Of a stretch of DNA of 64,000 bases, positions 1-10,949 are shown one piece after another. A model generated the notes under the pieces. The model was not told the DNA's origin, did no database searches, and worked only from the letters and a program-made list of their open reading frames with translations. Position 1 is the first letter of the stretch, and each line of letters begins with the position of its first letter. The DNA comes from Reticulitermes speratus (lineage: Eukaryota > Arthropoda > Insecta > Blattodea > Rhinotermitidae), in NCBI GenBank assembly GCA_021186555.1, contig JAJKFL010000042.1, forward strand, positions 10,532,781 to 10,596,780, read 5' to 3'. A program made the translations under genes and the position numbers.

Positions 1-93
1 TGATCTACTTTCCGAAGTGTCCATGTTTCGGCACCATACAAAGCTATGCTCCAAATGTAGCACTTTATTAGTTTCTTCCTTAAATTTAAGTCC
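1..93 (-). mobile_element. LINE fragment (endonuclease-reverse transcriptase C-terminal part), cut by window edge
   Basis: Read on the minus strand this translates to a peptide containing KCYIWSIALYGAETWTLRK, almost identical to the peptide from the longer LINE copy near 14,545-14,640. YGAETWTL-type sequence is the familiar region just after the reverse transcriptase domain of insect non-LTR retrotransposons (RTE-like). The copy runs out of the window on the left in the 3' direction, and the similarity ends near position 93. It is a relic with no complete reading frame here. Confidence 0.75.
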
Positions 94-890
94 AATATGT
101 AAGAAAATAATGAAGTTCCTACTCCTTCCGCAAGTGAACCTACATACAGTACTATCCACGCATTGAAGTCACTCTTTCACGTACGGACTCCATCCACCCC
201 TTACAGCGAGACGACTTGTAACTGGCATAAGTGAAATGCTGTATTGTATCAGGAGTGCCTGTATCATTAGCGACACTGATTACGCAAGAATACAAACATT
301 ATTTTTGACAATAATAAATTATAAATGCTTAAAAAACTTACCCAAAATTAGGGAAGGAAAGAAGAGATACAGCTCATTGAACTAATCAGAAATATGGTAA
401 ATGCTTGTGATTCTCGTTACCTGTGTGACAGCCTTACCATGAACCTCCCACAATTTTTAAAGTACAGCGGGTACAATCATAAATATTTATTTGGTCCAAA
501 CATCCATCATAACCCAATCTTACCTACTGATAATATTAATGCTGCAGATTTCTCGCATACCCCTTACTAAACGACGTTTTTTAAGCGTACTTTGTTTAAA
601 GACGTTTTCTTAAACATACAAATTATGCACGAAGTATATTTTATTGTTCATGAGTTCGGATAAAAGTGAAATGAATAAATAATGGTCTGTTGTAACGCAC
701 AGTAGATCGCAGGGTCTGTGTTTTGAAAAACTGAGGAAGAAGGCAGTGTACAGCTCAGTTAAAATAGCCAGTCTACGAACATTTATTTGAAAGTAACTCA
801 CATAAAAAGGAAGTAATATTACTAACCATATCTAGATATTGGGTCAGCTGTCTATTACATTTATCTCCATGCGCCGTGACGCTATTTATA
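94..890. other. No gene recognised
   Basis: AT-rich sequence with only short open frames (about 60-85 codons) that lack codon bias, recognisable domains or splice context. I see no repeat family here that I can match elsewhere in the window. Confidence 0.5.
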
Positions 891-906
891 CCACATGTAT
901 ACCCTA

Positions 907-1203
907 AGCAAAGGTAAAGCAATCCCATTACAGGCCTGGATAGGCCCATAGGGTTCCAGGAGGTTGAGGCTCCCAGATTTCTAGACAATCGGCACATGAA
1001 GGTGCTAAGGTTGTCAGCCCTACGCACCGACCGCCTTTATCCCCCAGGAAATATTTCTGGTACTCATTTCTGTTAGAGGCTGAGTCGACCCCAGGGCCAT
1101 ATTGCGACTGAAAGGATTATGTCAATGAAAAATTCCAATAACACCATCGGAAATTGAACGCACGACCTTCCGGTTTGTAGCGCAGTGCCTCAGCCAACTG
1201 CCC
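907..1203 (-). mobile_element. SINE family A, tRNA-derived, with target duplication
   Basis: On the minus strand a tRNA-like head (box A-like GGCGCAGTTGG region, box B-like sequence decayed) is followed by a body ending in AGGCCTGTAATGGGATTGC. The same body occurs at 3,279-3,586, 23,504-23,746 and 26,945-27,267. The element is bounded by a near-perfect direct repeat CCACATGTATACCCTA at about 891 and 1,204, the expected product of LINE-driven insertion. Confidence 0.85.
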
Positions 1204-1218
1204 CCACATGTATACCCT

Positions 1219-2186
1219 ACAATTACCAAAGTATCTGTAAGGAATCCACGGCACAAACCTCTACAGCCTCCTTGATCTTGAAAATGGCAAAATAATCGAG
1301 TTATATAACGGAGCCATATGTGACTGTTGACATCTTAATTGGCCATCCTTGTAATGGAACATTTTTGTCTTTGCAGGCGAGGGAAGGGCAGAATACGAAA
1401 CGACTGAACTTTTTTAAACTTGTACTTGATTTTCTAATCTCATAGGTGCAAAATCTGAGGTCCTCCCCTCCATGGACAAGTTGGCACTGACAGTGAAGAG
1501 ACGGCCAAACAGGCACCACAAGAAAGAGAAAGAAGAGGCATCAGAGGTCGATACAGAAGAGGAGTAGGAGATTGTGGCCAATCCCGACACACGGCCTCCT
1601 TTTATAAGAAGTCGGCGATGGCATGGAGGATGTTTCAGTATTCAGCTGACTTGCTACAGTATCGAACTCCGTCCCCCTCCTCTCGTATCGTCTTCAGAGA
1701 GGCTGCGGCGTTTAGTGGTCCACCACCTTGAGCGGGAACTATGACGAGGCTACTGCGGTGATTGTATGATCGAGACACAGCGAGTTACTGACGACGATAA
1801 TGAAGACGCCCCCCATCATTCTGTGCTATGTAAGTACGCCATTCAAGTGTCCGGTGATGGTCATCTGTATACGACTTAACACAACATCTTAAACCGTTCA
1901 AAGCATGATGATTATCTTGATAATATTTAAAAACTCAGTCCCTACATCACAGAAGACAAGCTGCATATCCTTTACGTAGACCAACCGGTTAATTTCCTCT
2001 AGAGAAATAATAGCTTCTTACTTGTCGGATCTTATGAAAGGCGCATAAACATACCCTTTGGTCAAAATTCAGAGATTATAAGTGTTAAAGTAAGTGGTAT
2101 ATGTGATAACTACCGTGTTTTAAAGGGATACATCTTAACACATGGTAGGTTCGTTCAATCATAATGTAAATTCAATATTATTTGTC
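1219..2186. other. No gene recognised
   Basis: Unassigned sequence. A GC-richer stretch around 1,500-1,800 contains open frames below 75 codons without any recognisable domain. No tandem repeat or RNA gene is seen. Confidence 0.5.
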
Positions 2187-2290
2187 TCTGAGAAAGAATT
2201 TTATGTTAGTCTCACTGTAGCATTTTAAGATTCAATGTTTAAAAAGCCAACAGAATGTACTTCAATTTCACTTTAATATGTGTTGATTAA

Positions 2291-2335
2291 CCCCTACATA
2301 TGTTTCGGTTTTTACGTAAAACCATCCTCAGGGGG
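2291..2335 (-). ncRNA. Hammerhead ribozyme motif, intact core (left arm)
   Basis: Minus strand order: CCCC, core CTGAGGA, one U, stem II GGTTTT/AAAACC with a short loop, GAAA, C-ATAT-G, cleavage triplet GTA, then GGGG closing stem I with CCCC. All invariant core positions of the family (C3 U4 G5 A6 N7 G8 A9, G12 A13 A14) are present. Stem III is minimal (AC/GU) and the hexamer/octamer around it, ACATATGT, is palindromic. The extra U after A9 recurs in all copies in this window. Confidence 0.72.
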
Positions 2336-2661
2336 AACAAAACTACGTCGTATCCTATCCAATGTTAATACAAGTTATTACAATCACTATAAAATCAGAG
2401 TATACAACACAACACGGAACAAACACGACAGAACAACGCAGGTTATATTTGCTAAAGAATCCACCATAGTATACAAACCCAAGAACCAAAATAATCAGAG
2501 GTGTGGAATAACTCAGTGACCTATTTTACTACAATTTGTAATTATGACACAAAATTCAACGAGTTTTAAGGATTTTAACAATTTATATGTTTTAAACTCT
2601 GATTTTACAGTGATTGTAATAACTTGTATTAACATTGGATATGATACGACGTAGTTTTGTT

Positions 2662-2706
2662 CCCCCTGAGGATGGTTTTACGTAAAACCCGAAACATATA
2701 TAGGGG
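2662..2706 (+). ncRNA. Hammerhead motif with weakened stem III (right arm)
   Basis: CCCC, core CTGAGGA at 2,666-2,672, U, stem II GGTTTT/AAAACC with loop ACGT, GAAAC, then ATATATA and GGGG. The core and stems I and II are intact. The G that should pair with the C of GAAAC is an A, which opens the two-base-pair stem III, so activity is doubtful. Confidence 0.6.
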
Positions 2707-2909
2707 TTAATCAACACATATTAAAGTGAAAGTGAATTGCATTGTGTTGGTTTTTTAAATATTGAATCTGAGAAAGAAGTTCGTAATTCGAACACACACC
2801 ACTTTAACCAACAAACGCACTCTTATTATGCCTTGTTATGTTATACAATAGAGTCACAGTAAATTAGCCCGACATATTTCGATTGTAATTGTGTAATTTA
2901 TAATCTAAA

Positions 2910-2954
2910 AGTCCCTGACGATGATCCCAACAAGGGATCGAAACATGTCGGGCT
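2910..2954 (+). ncRNA. Hammerhead ribozyme motif, intact core, GTC cleavage triplet
   Basis: Core CTGACGA at 2,915-2,921, U, stem II GATCCC/GGGATC (six perfect pairs, loop AACAA), GAAAC, AT, GTC, then GGGC pairing with GTCC (one G-U pair). GUC is the classic hammerhead cleavage triplet. The stem III region ACATGT is palindromic with only a 2-nt loop, so a two-molecule (dimeric) fold would be needed for a proper stem III. The inner element inserted right at the 3' end of this motif. Confidence 0.7.
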
Positions 2955-3024
2955 AATTAAACAATTTTCACACCAACCGATGCACTATTAAAACCACCTT
3001 TATTATAGCTTTTGTAAATATATA

Positions 3025-3064
3025 CCCCTATATACGTTTCGATCCTCAGATCATCGTCAGGCGG
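3025..3064 (-). ncRNA. Hammerhead motif, core intact, stems I and III damaged
   Basis: Core CTGACGA (complement of 3,054-3,060), U, stem II GATC/GATC with loop TGAG, GAAAC, GTAT, then ATA in place of GTA. Stem I has a G-G mismatch at the second pair. It is a mirror partner of 3,207-3,248 and probably inactive. Confidence 0.55.
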
Positions 3065-3206
3065 TTTCCTTTTTGAAAGCCACTAACACTTCAATTACAT
3101 AATTTGCAGGATCGCAGAGCACTTGTGTCTTAATATTGTATAAATTTCTTGTTTAAAATTATAACACATTAAAACTTATGTTTTATAAGTTAAAATTGTG
3201 GTTAAA

Positions 3207-3248
3207 ACCCCCTGACGATGATCGGAGGATCGAAACATATGTAGGGGT
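3207..3248 (+). ncRNA. Hammerhead ribozyme motif, intact core
   Basis: Stem I ACCCC pairs with GGGGT. The core is CTGACGA at 3,212-3,218, followed by U, stem II GATC/GATC with loop GGAG, GAAAC at 3,232-3,236, loop ATAT and triplet GTA at 3,241-3,243. All invariant positions are present. Confidence 0.72.
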
Positions 3249-3278
3249 ACGTATTTACAAAAGCTACAATAAAGGTGG

Positions 3279-3586
3279 GGGGCGCGCGGTGGCGCAGTTG
3301 GTTGAGGCACTACGCTACAAACCGGAACGTCGCGGGTTCGATTCCCGATGGTGTCATTGGAATTAATTCCTTGACATAATCGTTTCGGTCGCACTATGGC
3401 CCTGGGGTCGACTCAGCCTCTAACAGAAATGAGTACCAGGAATATTTCCTGGGGGGTAAAGGCGGCCGGTGCGTAGGGCTGACAACCTTACCACCTTCAT
3501 GTGCCGATTGTCTACAAATCTGGGAGCCTCAACCTCCCGGACCCCTCAGGGCCTGTCTAGGCCTGTAATGGGGTTGCTTTACCTTT
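3279..3586 (+). mobile_element. SINE family A, tRNA-derived, inserted in a fold-back arm
   Basis: The tRNA-like head has a box A-like GGTGGCGCAGTTGG and box B GGGTTCGATTCCC, followed by a body ending GGCCTGTAATGGGGTTGC. It is flanked by the perfect 13-bp duplication ACAATAAAGGTGG at 3,266-3,278 and 3,587-3,599, which belongs to the arm of the host fold-back element. It is the youngest layer of the nest. Confidence 0.9.
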
Positions 3587-3784
3587 ACAATAAAGGTGGT
3601 TTTAATAGTGCATCGGTTGGTGTGAAAATTGTTTAATTAGTGAAGATGCACGGTGGTAGTAACGTGAAATGTCGGGCTAGTTCACTGTGACTGTATTGCA
3701 TAACATAACAACATAAAATTTGTTGGCTAAAGTGGTGTGCGCTCGAATGACAGTGCACGGTATGAATATTATAAAGTTCATTAC

Positions 3785-6470
3785 AGTTTGGAATCGTTAT
3801 GTTATCACGCAGGAATGTGACAGGCTATGTGTCGTAATGTCTTCTTGTATTCTACTCGCGAAAAATTGTAAGAGCTCAAAGGAATGGGAATACATGTTTT
3901 ATTGCTACAGTGAAACGAGAATTGAATAGCGTATTTCATGAACATATTCTACAGCAACGACAGAGAGCTGAGAAGCAATTTTGCCATCTTATGCAAATAC
4001 AGCAAAGAACTAAAATGAAATAAAGGCTGTAAAATCAAGTCGTTCCAAAGCGGGTACAGTTAGGCTACTTGCATATTGAATTTGCATGATTGTTATACGG
4101 ACAATAAGCATTCAAAATCTTGAAAATAAAAGAAAAAGAAACATAGTTACACAGACTATTCTTTCACTTACACCATGAAGGTAGGAAGCCACTGTAAGAC
4201 ATTCCAGACAGCATAAGATGAAATCAATTTGTGTAATTTATATAAATATTGATAATGGCTTGCTGAAACTTAAATATAATTTACTATAGCATGTTACATA
4301 AAATTTTTTTGGTGATGTCTAATTTAACATAAAGTACGTAAGCAATAGAGTAATTATCATGTAAAACTGAGAATGAAAATTGAAAAGTGAAAAATAAATA
4401 GGCCGCAAACCCCTTATTATGAAACTCCTACCCTACGAATATAGGTTAAACTCAAGACACTCATAAGCTGATTGAGGTCAATTATTTACTGCGCAAAAAA
4501 AAAATTGTAAAATTATAAATTAATGTAACTAAATGTAACTAACTTCCATTCGTAGCACATGGATAATTTTTTATTTTATGCACGTACAACCTATTAATAT
4601 CAGTTTAAAATTTGTGTTTATGCCACTTTCATTATCAATACCACACCTGAATCTGTTAAGCTTGATATTTCGGAGTTCTTGTTTCGTTTTAGGAGTGAAA
4701 CTAATTTGAAAATAAAAAAAACTTTGGCGACTTACAATATAAAATGGTAAAAAAAGTTTTGCCTAACATTTGAAACGCACTTCAAGACCTTATCCAAAAT
4801 AAGAAAGTTTCTACTTATAAACTGTAAACTTTATCCCGTATTCATAGTGTGTTTTCAAACGTTCTGTTCGCCACCAAAAAAGAATCAAAGGAGTCATGTG
4901 CGGGCCGCGGGCAGCCTACTTGATATGCCTGGTCTAAAATATTAAAGCGATTCTGTAAATATTATTTTCTACATTTTGTTAACGTTAACAATAGTTTGGG
5001 CGCTTTATAAGTTAATATCTTTTGGGCACCACACTAATGTGCGTGCCGACACATAAGAAAATTCCAATTTAGCTTGCAGACGTCAATTGTACGTGCTCGC
5101 ACGCACCCACACGCACGCACACACACACAAATCACTTCAAAATCAAACGTTTTAACATTCGGGTGTGATAAAATGGTCCATTATACTCTCTCGATTTTTT
5201 AGGTAAATGTAAAAACTAATGTTGATATTGTATGAAAACTTTAATAAAATAACTATACCAAAAACTTATAAATTTTTCTTATATTTAAAGGCTGATATTT
5301 GTTCATTCTAACGGTCAACATTATCTCCTAACACTTATATTTTAAAGGCTTTTTTTTTATTCCACTCTATCGTAGACTTGCGCCGACCTTAATGTCTTGA
5401 AAATTCGGATAGTCAGTTTAAATGCAACGCGGGATACGGATGTAAGCTTACGTATGTGTCCTTTCTCTCCGCGTTTTGCACCGCATAAGAAAAGGCATTG
5501 TGACGAAATGAACATCCATCAAAAGAGTCGAGTCCCTTTAAATGTATAAAGCATTTATAGTTGCAGAAGTTAAATGTGAATTAGAAGAGGTCAAAGGGTC
5601 TAATAATTAAAAGAACAAGAAGGACATTGTAATGATTATGACAGAAGATAAATACACAACTGTCAAGAACTGAACTAGTAGTAATATTACAGAACACTCG
5701 CTATCAAATTTTAGTCGAAAATAAACGTGAAAATCCTCTGTGTGGTAAAAAAAAAATGTCGCCCCATAAAATACGGATCACCCTGTACGTTTCTCTCGTG
5801 TTTGTCTAGACATGGCTAAGCGTTAATAAGGTATGTAAATCCACTGAATTAAAAGTCTATATCAGCTCATCATTTAACTATCTGTATCAATATACAAACC
5901 GTCTGTGGAACAGGCTTTGCGTCACTGTAAGGTGTGACGCAATATCTAGTCTGGTCAACCTCCTTTAACGAACTTAGCATCATCGGCCGAACATTTAACA
6001 ACTTTCACTTGTCTGAAGATGGGGCACTATCAACGGCATAGCTATGTGGCCGACCTTCATCTGCTATGTGTGAGCTGTTGCAGCTAACTCACACGGACAC
6101 AATAAATATAAAACCTTGCCTGGAGATTAAGATGCACGAAATGTTACGAAGCATGAAAGTTTAAAAGCAGTTTCACTCACAGTGTATGAGGCTTGTGCAT
6201 AATCTTACACTTAGCTACTAGTAAGTGATGATAGAGGTTGATATTAAAACGCTTACATTACGGTACAGAGCATCTCATCCAAGAAGCTAACTTCAAACCC
6301 GGGTTTTTATTCTTCTTATTCTTACAGTATTAAAATAAAAACCAAGCAATGCTCTGAACTAATCGAATCAGATGTACCTTGCTACAGACCAATGGTTCTC
6401 AATCTGTGATCCGCAGTGTCCAAGGGTTTCGCAGTGCCTTTACAGTGGAAGAGTTGAAGACGTCTGTAAA
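3785..6470. other. No gene recognised; AT-rich spacer
   Basis: Strongly AT-rich sequence with poly-A stretches (for example 4,494-4,503) and a short CA/CG-rich microsatellite near 5,096-5,130. The longest open frame (3,720-3,929) starts in the outer fold-back element and has no recognisable product. I see no conserved domains, RNA genes or multi-copy repeats. Confidence 0.5.
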
Positions 6471-6474
6471 GATG

Positions 6475-7008
6475 ATTTTTAGGCGCTGTCGCAAAATTGC
6501 GAGAAGCAACTATTAGCATCGTCATGTCTATCTGTCCGTCCATCCGCACGGAACAACTCGGCTCCCACTGAAAGGATTTTCATGAAATTTAATATTTGAG
6601 TATTTTTCGAAAATCTGCCGAGACAATTCAAGTTTCATTAAAATCTGACAAGAATAACTGGTACTTTACATGAAGACCTATGTACATTTATCATATCTCG
6701 CTCAATTCTTCTTATAATGAAATATATTTCAGACCAAATTTTAGAGAAAAAACACACATTTTATGTTAATAAACGTTTTTCCGAAAATCTTGCCCTTTAT
6801 GAGATAATGTGGAATAATAAGGTAGAGACAGACAGGCCACAGACGACAATTTAATACGACGCAGAAAATTTTGCGCTTTGCATGCTGTATAACTAAGGTT
6901 ACAGACACACACTCAGAATATGTAATGTTATTGCTTTCCCAAGGCAACAGTGGTTAAGCGAACGCGCCCCCTCAATGTTACGTTACAGTACATTGCCTGT
7001 CTTGTTAA
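6475..7008 (+). repeat. Interspersed repeat family F, copy 1
   Basis: One of six copies in the window of a roughly 0.53-kb unit. It begins TTTTTAGGCGCGTTCGCAAA (here diverged), runs through a GTCTGTC-rich segment and GGAACAACTCGGCTCCCACT, and ends CATTGCCTGTCTTGTTAA. There is no long reading frame. The motif GGCGCGTTCGC near the 5' end recurs inverted about 45 bp from the 3' end, hinting at a DNA-transposon-like or fold-back origin. No clear target duplication was found. Confidence 0.8.
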
Positions 7009-7559
7009 TGTTTTGAAATTACTAGATAAGAGAAATATTATGTCGTTACGACAAACAGGTAGTTGTTTTAGGCTAAACTTACGATATCGTAAATTAACCT
7101 AGTAATATTTGCTCAAGGAACTGAACTCAAACAATTATTCCCAATTTAAACACACAAATATTTAGGCCTAATTGGATATACTTTATACACAATGGGATGT
7201 CAAATGTTAAGAACTGTGAAAAATTAGTGCTAACAAATCAGTCAAAACAAACAACTTCAAGCCAATGGATTCACTTCAGTTGTGCTGTGCTTGATTATAT
7301 TCGACATCTTTTTTAGCGTTTTTCACTACATTTAATTCTTTACAAAAGCGTATTACTGATCCGGAGATATTTCATTATTTGAAAAATGAAATCGGCTTCG
7401 CAGCAGGAACCTTTAGGTAATATTTGCCAGGAAGGCGTACAGGGGAGAAGAGACATATCTCTTACTCATTCTTAACCTCTGAAATAGATTGAGGTGAGTG
7501 GTTAACTTCAAGCCCCGACTTCTTTACCATGAGGAAAAAATACTAGCACCCCTTGAACA

Positions 7560-7690
7560 GGAGGTTGGTTGGCATCGAAACTGGTCTGGACGCTTCGAAA
7601 AAGAAAAAAAATTCTTGTCCGTACTGGGATTCGAATCCCGGACCGTGCAGGCTGTAGGCTAGTCACTATAACGATCACGCTACGTGCAGT
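7560..7690 (-). mobile_element. tRNA-like SINE head fragment (family D-like)
   Basis: On the minus strand a tRNA-like segment contains GTTATAGTGACTAGCCTACAG and box B GGGATTCGAATCCC, similar to the heads at 17,337 and 20,561. The body and boundaries are unclear, and an A-rich tract (7,602-7,612) lies inside. Confidence 0.55.
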
Positions 7691-8464
7691 TACAATTCCA
7701 AAGTTTGATGCTGCAGTGTGGCCACTCTTCCTTCTAATCACACATGTACACTCACAGACATAAATATAGAAGGTCCAAGGATTTATTCCTCTTGTGGGCT
7801 TCAAACCAGGTTATTTGCTTGAAGTCCTACCTATAGAACTAAAAGAGAGCGATCTAGTACCCTTCTGGATCCAAGAACTTACAGAACCGTTTAGTCCCAG
7901 CGCTGTAAAAGCTGACAACAGCTTTGTGTTACTTGCTTGCTCTATGACAATGGAAAGTGAGAGCAGACCGATGGCTTGGCATAGTTTCTAGTTGTTTCGT
8001 ATGCGCATCTTACAGACGTGTGAGAGAGCAGGGTCACACGAGCATTCAAAATGGAAACTTTGGGATGGCGTAACACTGTAATCATTCATTACATATATCG
8101 CCACAAACCAGGTTGGCTTTCAGTAATACACACCTATTGTTTGACTGAAAAGGCGTTGCAGTGTTGCCAAAAGAATTTACACTTGTTAAGTATAGCAAGA
8201 AGTCTACACTGAGGACTTAAATAAGCCTGTGGCCTCGTGTATATTGGTAGCACCTGTCTAACAGACTACACCACATAACATCCCAGGAAATCCTAAACAT
8301 GATATTAATCGCACAAAGGAAACTTACAGCTCTTAATTTATTTTTCTGTAACCAGAGAAGTGCTAATCAGATAGGTGAAGCTTCAAGATTAAAGGATGAG
8401 TAGGCCAATATAACCTTAAATCACATATTCAAACAGCATATTAACTGAATAAGTAAAGATAAAG
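7691..8464. other. No gene recognised
   Basis: Unassigned sequence with an open frame of 65 codons (7,794-7,991) that has no recognisable similarity and no splice or start context. Confidence 0.45.
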
Positions 8465-8742
8465 CAGTCCTTGTGCAAGGCGTGAGGGCATATGAAGGGG
8501 GGGCGGTGGAGGCATAGCTGCAATCATTCTTAACCCTCAGCACTGGAAGAAGGCAAGCGGTCAGCTAGCCTCCCTACTTCCGGCGAAAGACCCACAGATA
8601 CTCATCGAATAGGAAGATTGGTAGGCCCCTCTGCAATTCTGGAAGATTTTCAGGAAAAAAAAGTATTTTGCCTTGCTCAGAATCTAACCAGAATACCTCG
8701 ATCTTCAGCTCGTAGCCCAGTCACTATACTGACTTATCTATC
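8465..8742 (-). mobile_element. SINE family D copy
   Basis: On the minus strand a tRNA-like start (AGTCAGTATAGTGACTGGGC region) is followed by a body with cuts-and-pastes of the family D consensus seen at 20,561-20,850, ending near the GTGAGGGCATATGAAGG complement. It is diverged and box B has decayed. Confidence 0.65.
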
Positions 8743-10459
8743 CAAGTTCTGAAATTAATATATTTCGGGCCATTTACTTCCACCTGATTTACTTTAAGTA
8801 TATTAATAATTAGAAACTGCAATACCTTATCAGCAAAAAGCAAACAGAAATGAATCAGTTCACGTGGTCCTTTGTATACACATATTTTTCTCACACAGCA
8901 GCCGGATAATGAGAGTTTCAACATCTCCCGCCCGAATTACACACACAGCTTCAACGCCCTGAATACCGATTCATCATCTTGTCACGCTAGCATTCTATTC
9001 CTACGTGCCCCAGGCAGGCTGAGACATATATATATTTGATTACAGGTCTCTCAATATCCTAATTCATCTAACAAAAATAAACCAGCCTATGGACTTATCG
9101 GTTTCCAGATTTAAAGTGCCTTGAAAACAGCTGAATAAGTTTTAAATACTTCAGAAAATAATGCGTTGAAGAGAATATTTGGATCTGTAAGAGAGAAAGA
9201 AATCGGAGGGCGGAGAGAATTGCATAATAAGATAGTTCATGATTTACAGTCTTAAAGGAATTTATCAGGGTGGTCTAATAAAATAGCTTGGGTGGAAGGT
9301 CGTGTAAACATTATATGTGAGAGGAGAAATGCTTACGAAATTTTATTCAGCAAACCTGGATGGACAAGATAATTTAGTAGTCTACGACGATTTGTCTAGT
9401 AAGTTGGACGATAATACTGAAATGATTCATGAATAAATAAGATTTGAGGTATTACACATATTGTAAGAAAGTCAACAGGCCTGTGAGTATATAAGATATT
9501 ACTGAATTCGCAAAAACATATTTTAATATGTTCTATTACGTGCAGAAGCTAGGAAGTGTCAGGTAAGATGGTAAGATGGTTGTGAAGGGTGAATAAAATG
9601 AATTGAAAAGAATAAATACCATCCTGTTCCAGAACTACACTGCAGGATAATCCTCTCTTTGTTCGCAACACAGAGTCAGCTAAATTCTATCGATATTTCT
9701 CAGACAATTTCTTACGTAATTTTTTAGTGACATTTAAATTTCAACAGCTAATAAAGACACTAAACTCCTGGGTCGTTTGTCGCGTTATGATTGCATTAAA
9801 AGAAAGATTTCGGGGATTCAATCTACTTCCATCATCAGGGCAATCAGCTCAATCGCTCGGCAATAACCTAGTACATAAACTGTTATGTTGTTCTACATTA
9901 CAGGAGCCTTCATGATTTCCACAGGTTTTTCTAAAGTATCTGCATATTTCTTACTTACACTATACTGGTACTAGGTATATATACACAAAAATAAATCTGT
10001 GATCCTCTTTTTTCGAGAAAAATTTCCGTCAGTTAATTTTTTTTTTCTAGCAATAACATCGTGAAAGCTGGCCTCGTCTTTCAACTCGACACACCTAAAA
10101 AGGCATAGTTGTCAGGTCTCTGATCCTGAGATAAAAGAAACAGGAGTAAACAACACAGGAATGTGGCGGCAGTTCCCATGGCCGTGGCTTTAATAAGCTG
10201 ATCGTGCTTAACTTAGTTTTCGGCCTTGTATTCATTCCGAAACTAAAGACGATATTCCTATGACTAATACATTAAGAACACTATCAGTAAAACGTGACAG
10301 GCTGAGAGAACAAGCTTTGCTCTAACAGCTTAATAAATTCAATTCAATTCAGTACCAAACTTAAACCACAGAGGTCTTCCTGATAATTTATTTTATTAAT
10401 CACAGACTACTGAACAAAAGATTAGGGAATTATGTTGTGGTAATTGGATTTTTGATAAT
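8743..10459. other. No gene recognised
   Basis: AT-rich spacer. Open frames do not exceed 70 codons and look random. No repeats matching other parts of the window were recognised. Confidence 0.5.
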
Positions 10460-10471
10460 TTTTCAATTTAT

Positions 10472-10636
10472 TAATTAACTCACACCAACAAATGCACAAA
10501 AACAAGTTGGTCACTGATTTCTTTATTAAAAGATTACTTAATCTTATAATAAAGAAATCAGTGACAAACTTGTTTTGGTGCATTTGTTGGTGTGAGTTAA
10601 TTAATTGTACAAAAATGCACGGTAAATATAACGTGA
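10472..10636. mobile_element. Short fold-back element lacking the hammerhead core, with perfect target duplication
   Basis: A near-perfect hairpin: CTCACACCAACAAATGCAC on the left mirrors GTGCATTTGTTGGTGTGAG on the right, with a centre around 10,539. Beyond the right arm is a 33-bp extension (10,604-10,636) containing AAATGCACGGTAAATATAAC then GTGA. It is flanked by the perfect 12-bp repeat TTTTCAATTTAT at 10,460-10,471 and 10,637-10,648. The arm ends and extension match the hammerhead-bearing elements, so this is an internally deleted relative. Confidence 0.8.
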
Positions 10637-10901
10637 TTTTCAATTTATGTTCGTGCGATAATAATTATTTATTGAAAAGCGAATTATTATTTTGAGAGTC
10701 ATAATTAAATTTAAGGTCGATTTGTCTAACAACGTAATTGGCTGGGAAAGTGACGCCATTTAATTAGGCTGACAAATCCTACAAACCTCTCGGAGGAACT
10801 TCAATATTTTACATGCCGTTGTGTTGGAGATAAAATTAATGAATAGGATGGCCGTCTAACATAGCTGTGGTTTTTAGTCTATTCTGCGGTTGATCAGCAA
10901 T

Positions 10902-10942
10902 CAGCTACATGTTTCGACTATCACGCAGTCATCTTCAGGCTG
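10902..10942 (-). ncRNA. Solitary hammerhead ribozyme motif, intact core
   Basis: Minus strand: CAGC, core CTGAAGA, U, stem II GACT/AGTC, GAAAC, AT, GTA, then GCTG closing a four-pair stem I. It has the palindromic ACATGT at stem III. No second inverted arm was found nearby, so this is a truncated element or a single pseudo-LTR. Confidence 0.68.
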
Positions 10943-10949
10943 TGTTTTT

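Larger units (their letters stand above)
2199..2766. mobile_element. Fold-back retroelement with a hammerhead motif on each arm (Penelope-like, non-autonomous)
   Basis: The two arms (about 2,231-2,405 and 2,590-2,766) are inverted copies of each other around an AT-rich loop. Outside the left arm is a 32-bp extension (2,199-2,230). The whole unit is flanked by a perfect 12-bp direct repeat TCTGAGAAAGAA at 2,187-2,198 and 2,767-2,778. Each arm holds a hammerhead-like motif (2,291-2,335 minus, 2,662-2,706 plus). There is no coding capacity. Inverted pseudo-LTR-like arms, a short one-sided extension and a variable-length target duplication are known traits of Penelope-like elements. The assignment to that class is inferred, since no reverse transcriptase is present. 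Confidence 0.75.
2956..3668. mobile_element. Inner fold-back element with two hammerhead motifs, interrupted by a SINE
   Basis: The arms begin AATTAAACAATTTTCACACC on the left, mirrored near 3,615-3,638 on the right, and each carries a hammerhead motif (3,025-3,064 minus, 3,207-3,248 plus). A roughly 30-bp extension after the right arm reads GATGCACGGTGGTAGTAACG, shared with other elements. An 11-bp target duplication ATGTCGGGCTA (2,945-2,955 and 3,669-3,679) shows it landed inside the outer element. A family A SINE sits in its right arm. Confidence 0.78.
2783..3773. mobile_element. Outer fold-back element of a three-level nest
   Basis: The left arm (about 2,783-2,880) and right arm (2,910-2,955 continuing at 3,669-3,751) are inverted copies, for example GTTATGTTATACAATAGAGT-type sequence against its complement near 3,690-3,720. 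The right arm is split by the inner element at 2,956-3,668. Beyond the right arm comes TGCACGGTATGAATATTATA, which resembles the extension seen on other copies. A possible target duplication AAGTTC (2,777-2,782 and 3,774-3,779) is too short to be sure of. The left-arm hammerhead is truncated. Confidence 0.65.

Noticed and set aside
5990-6060. CTGAAGATGGGGCAC near 6,013 as a hammerhead core
   Set aside because: No GAAAC partner with a short loop follows, and no stem I closes.
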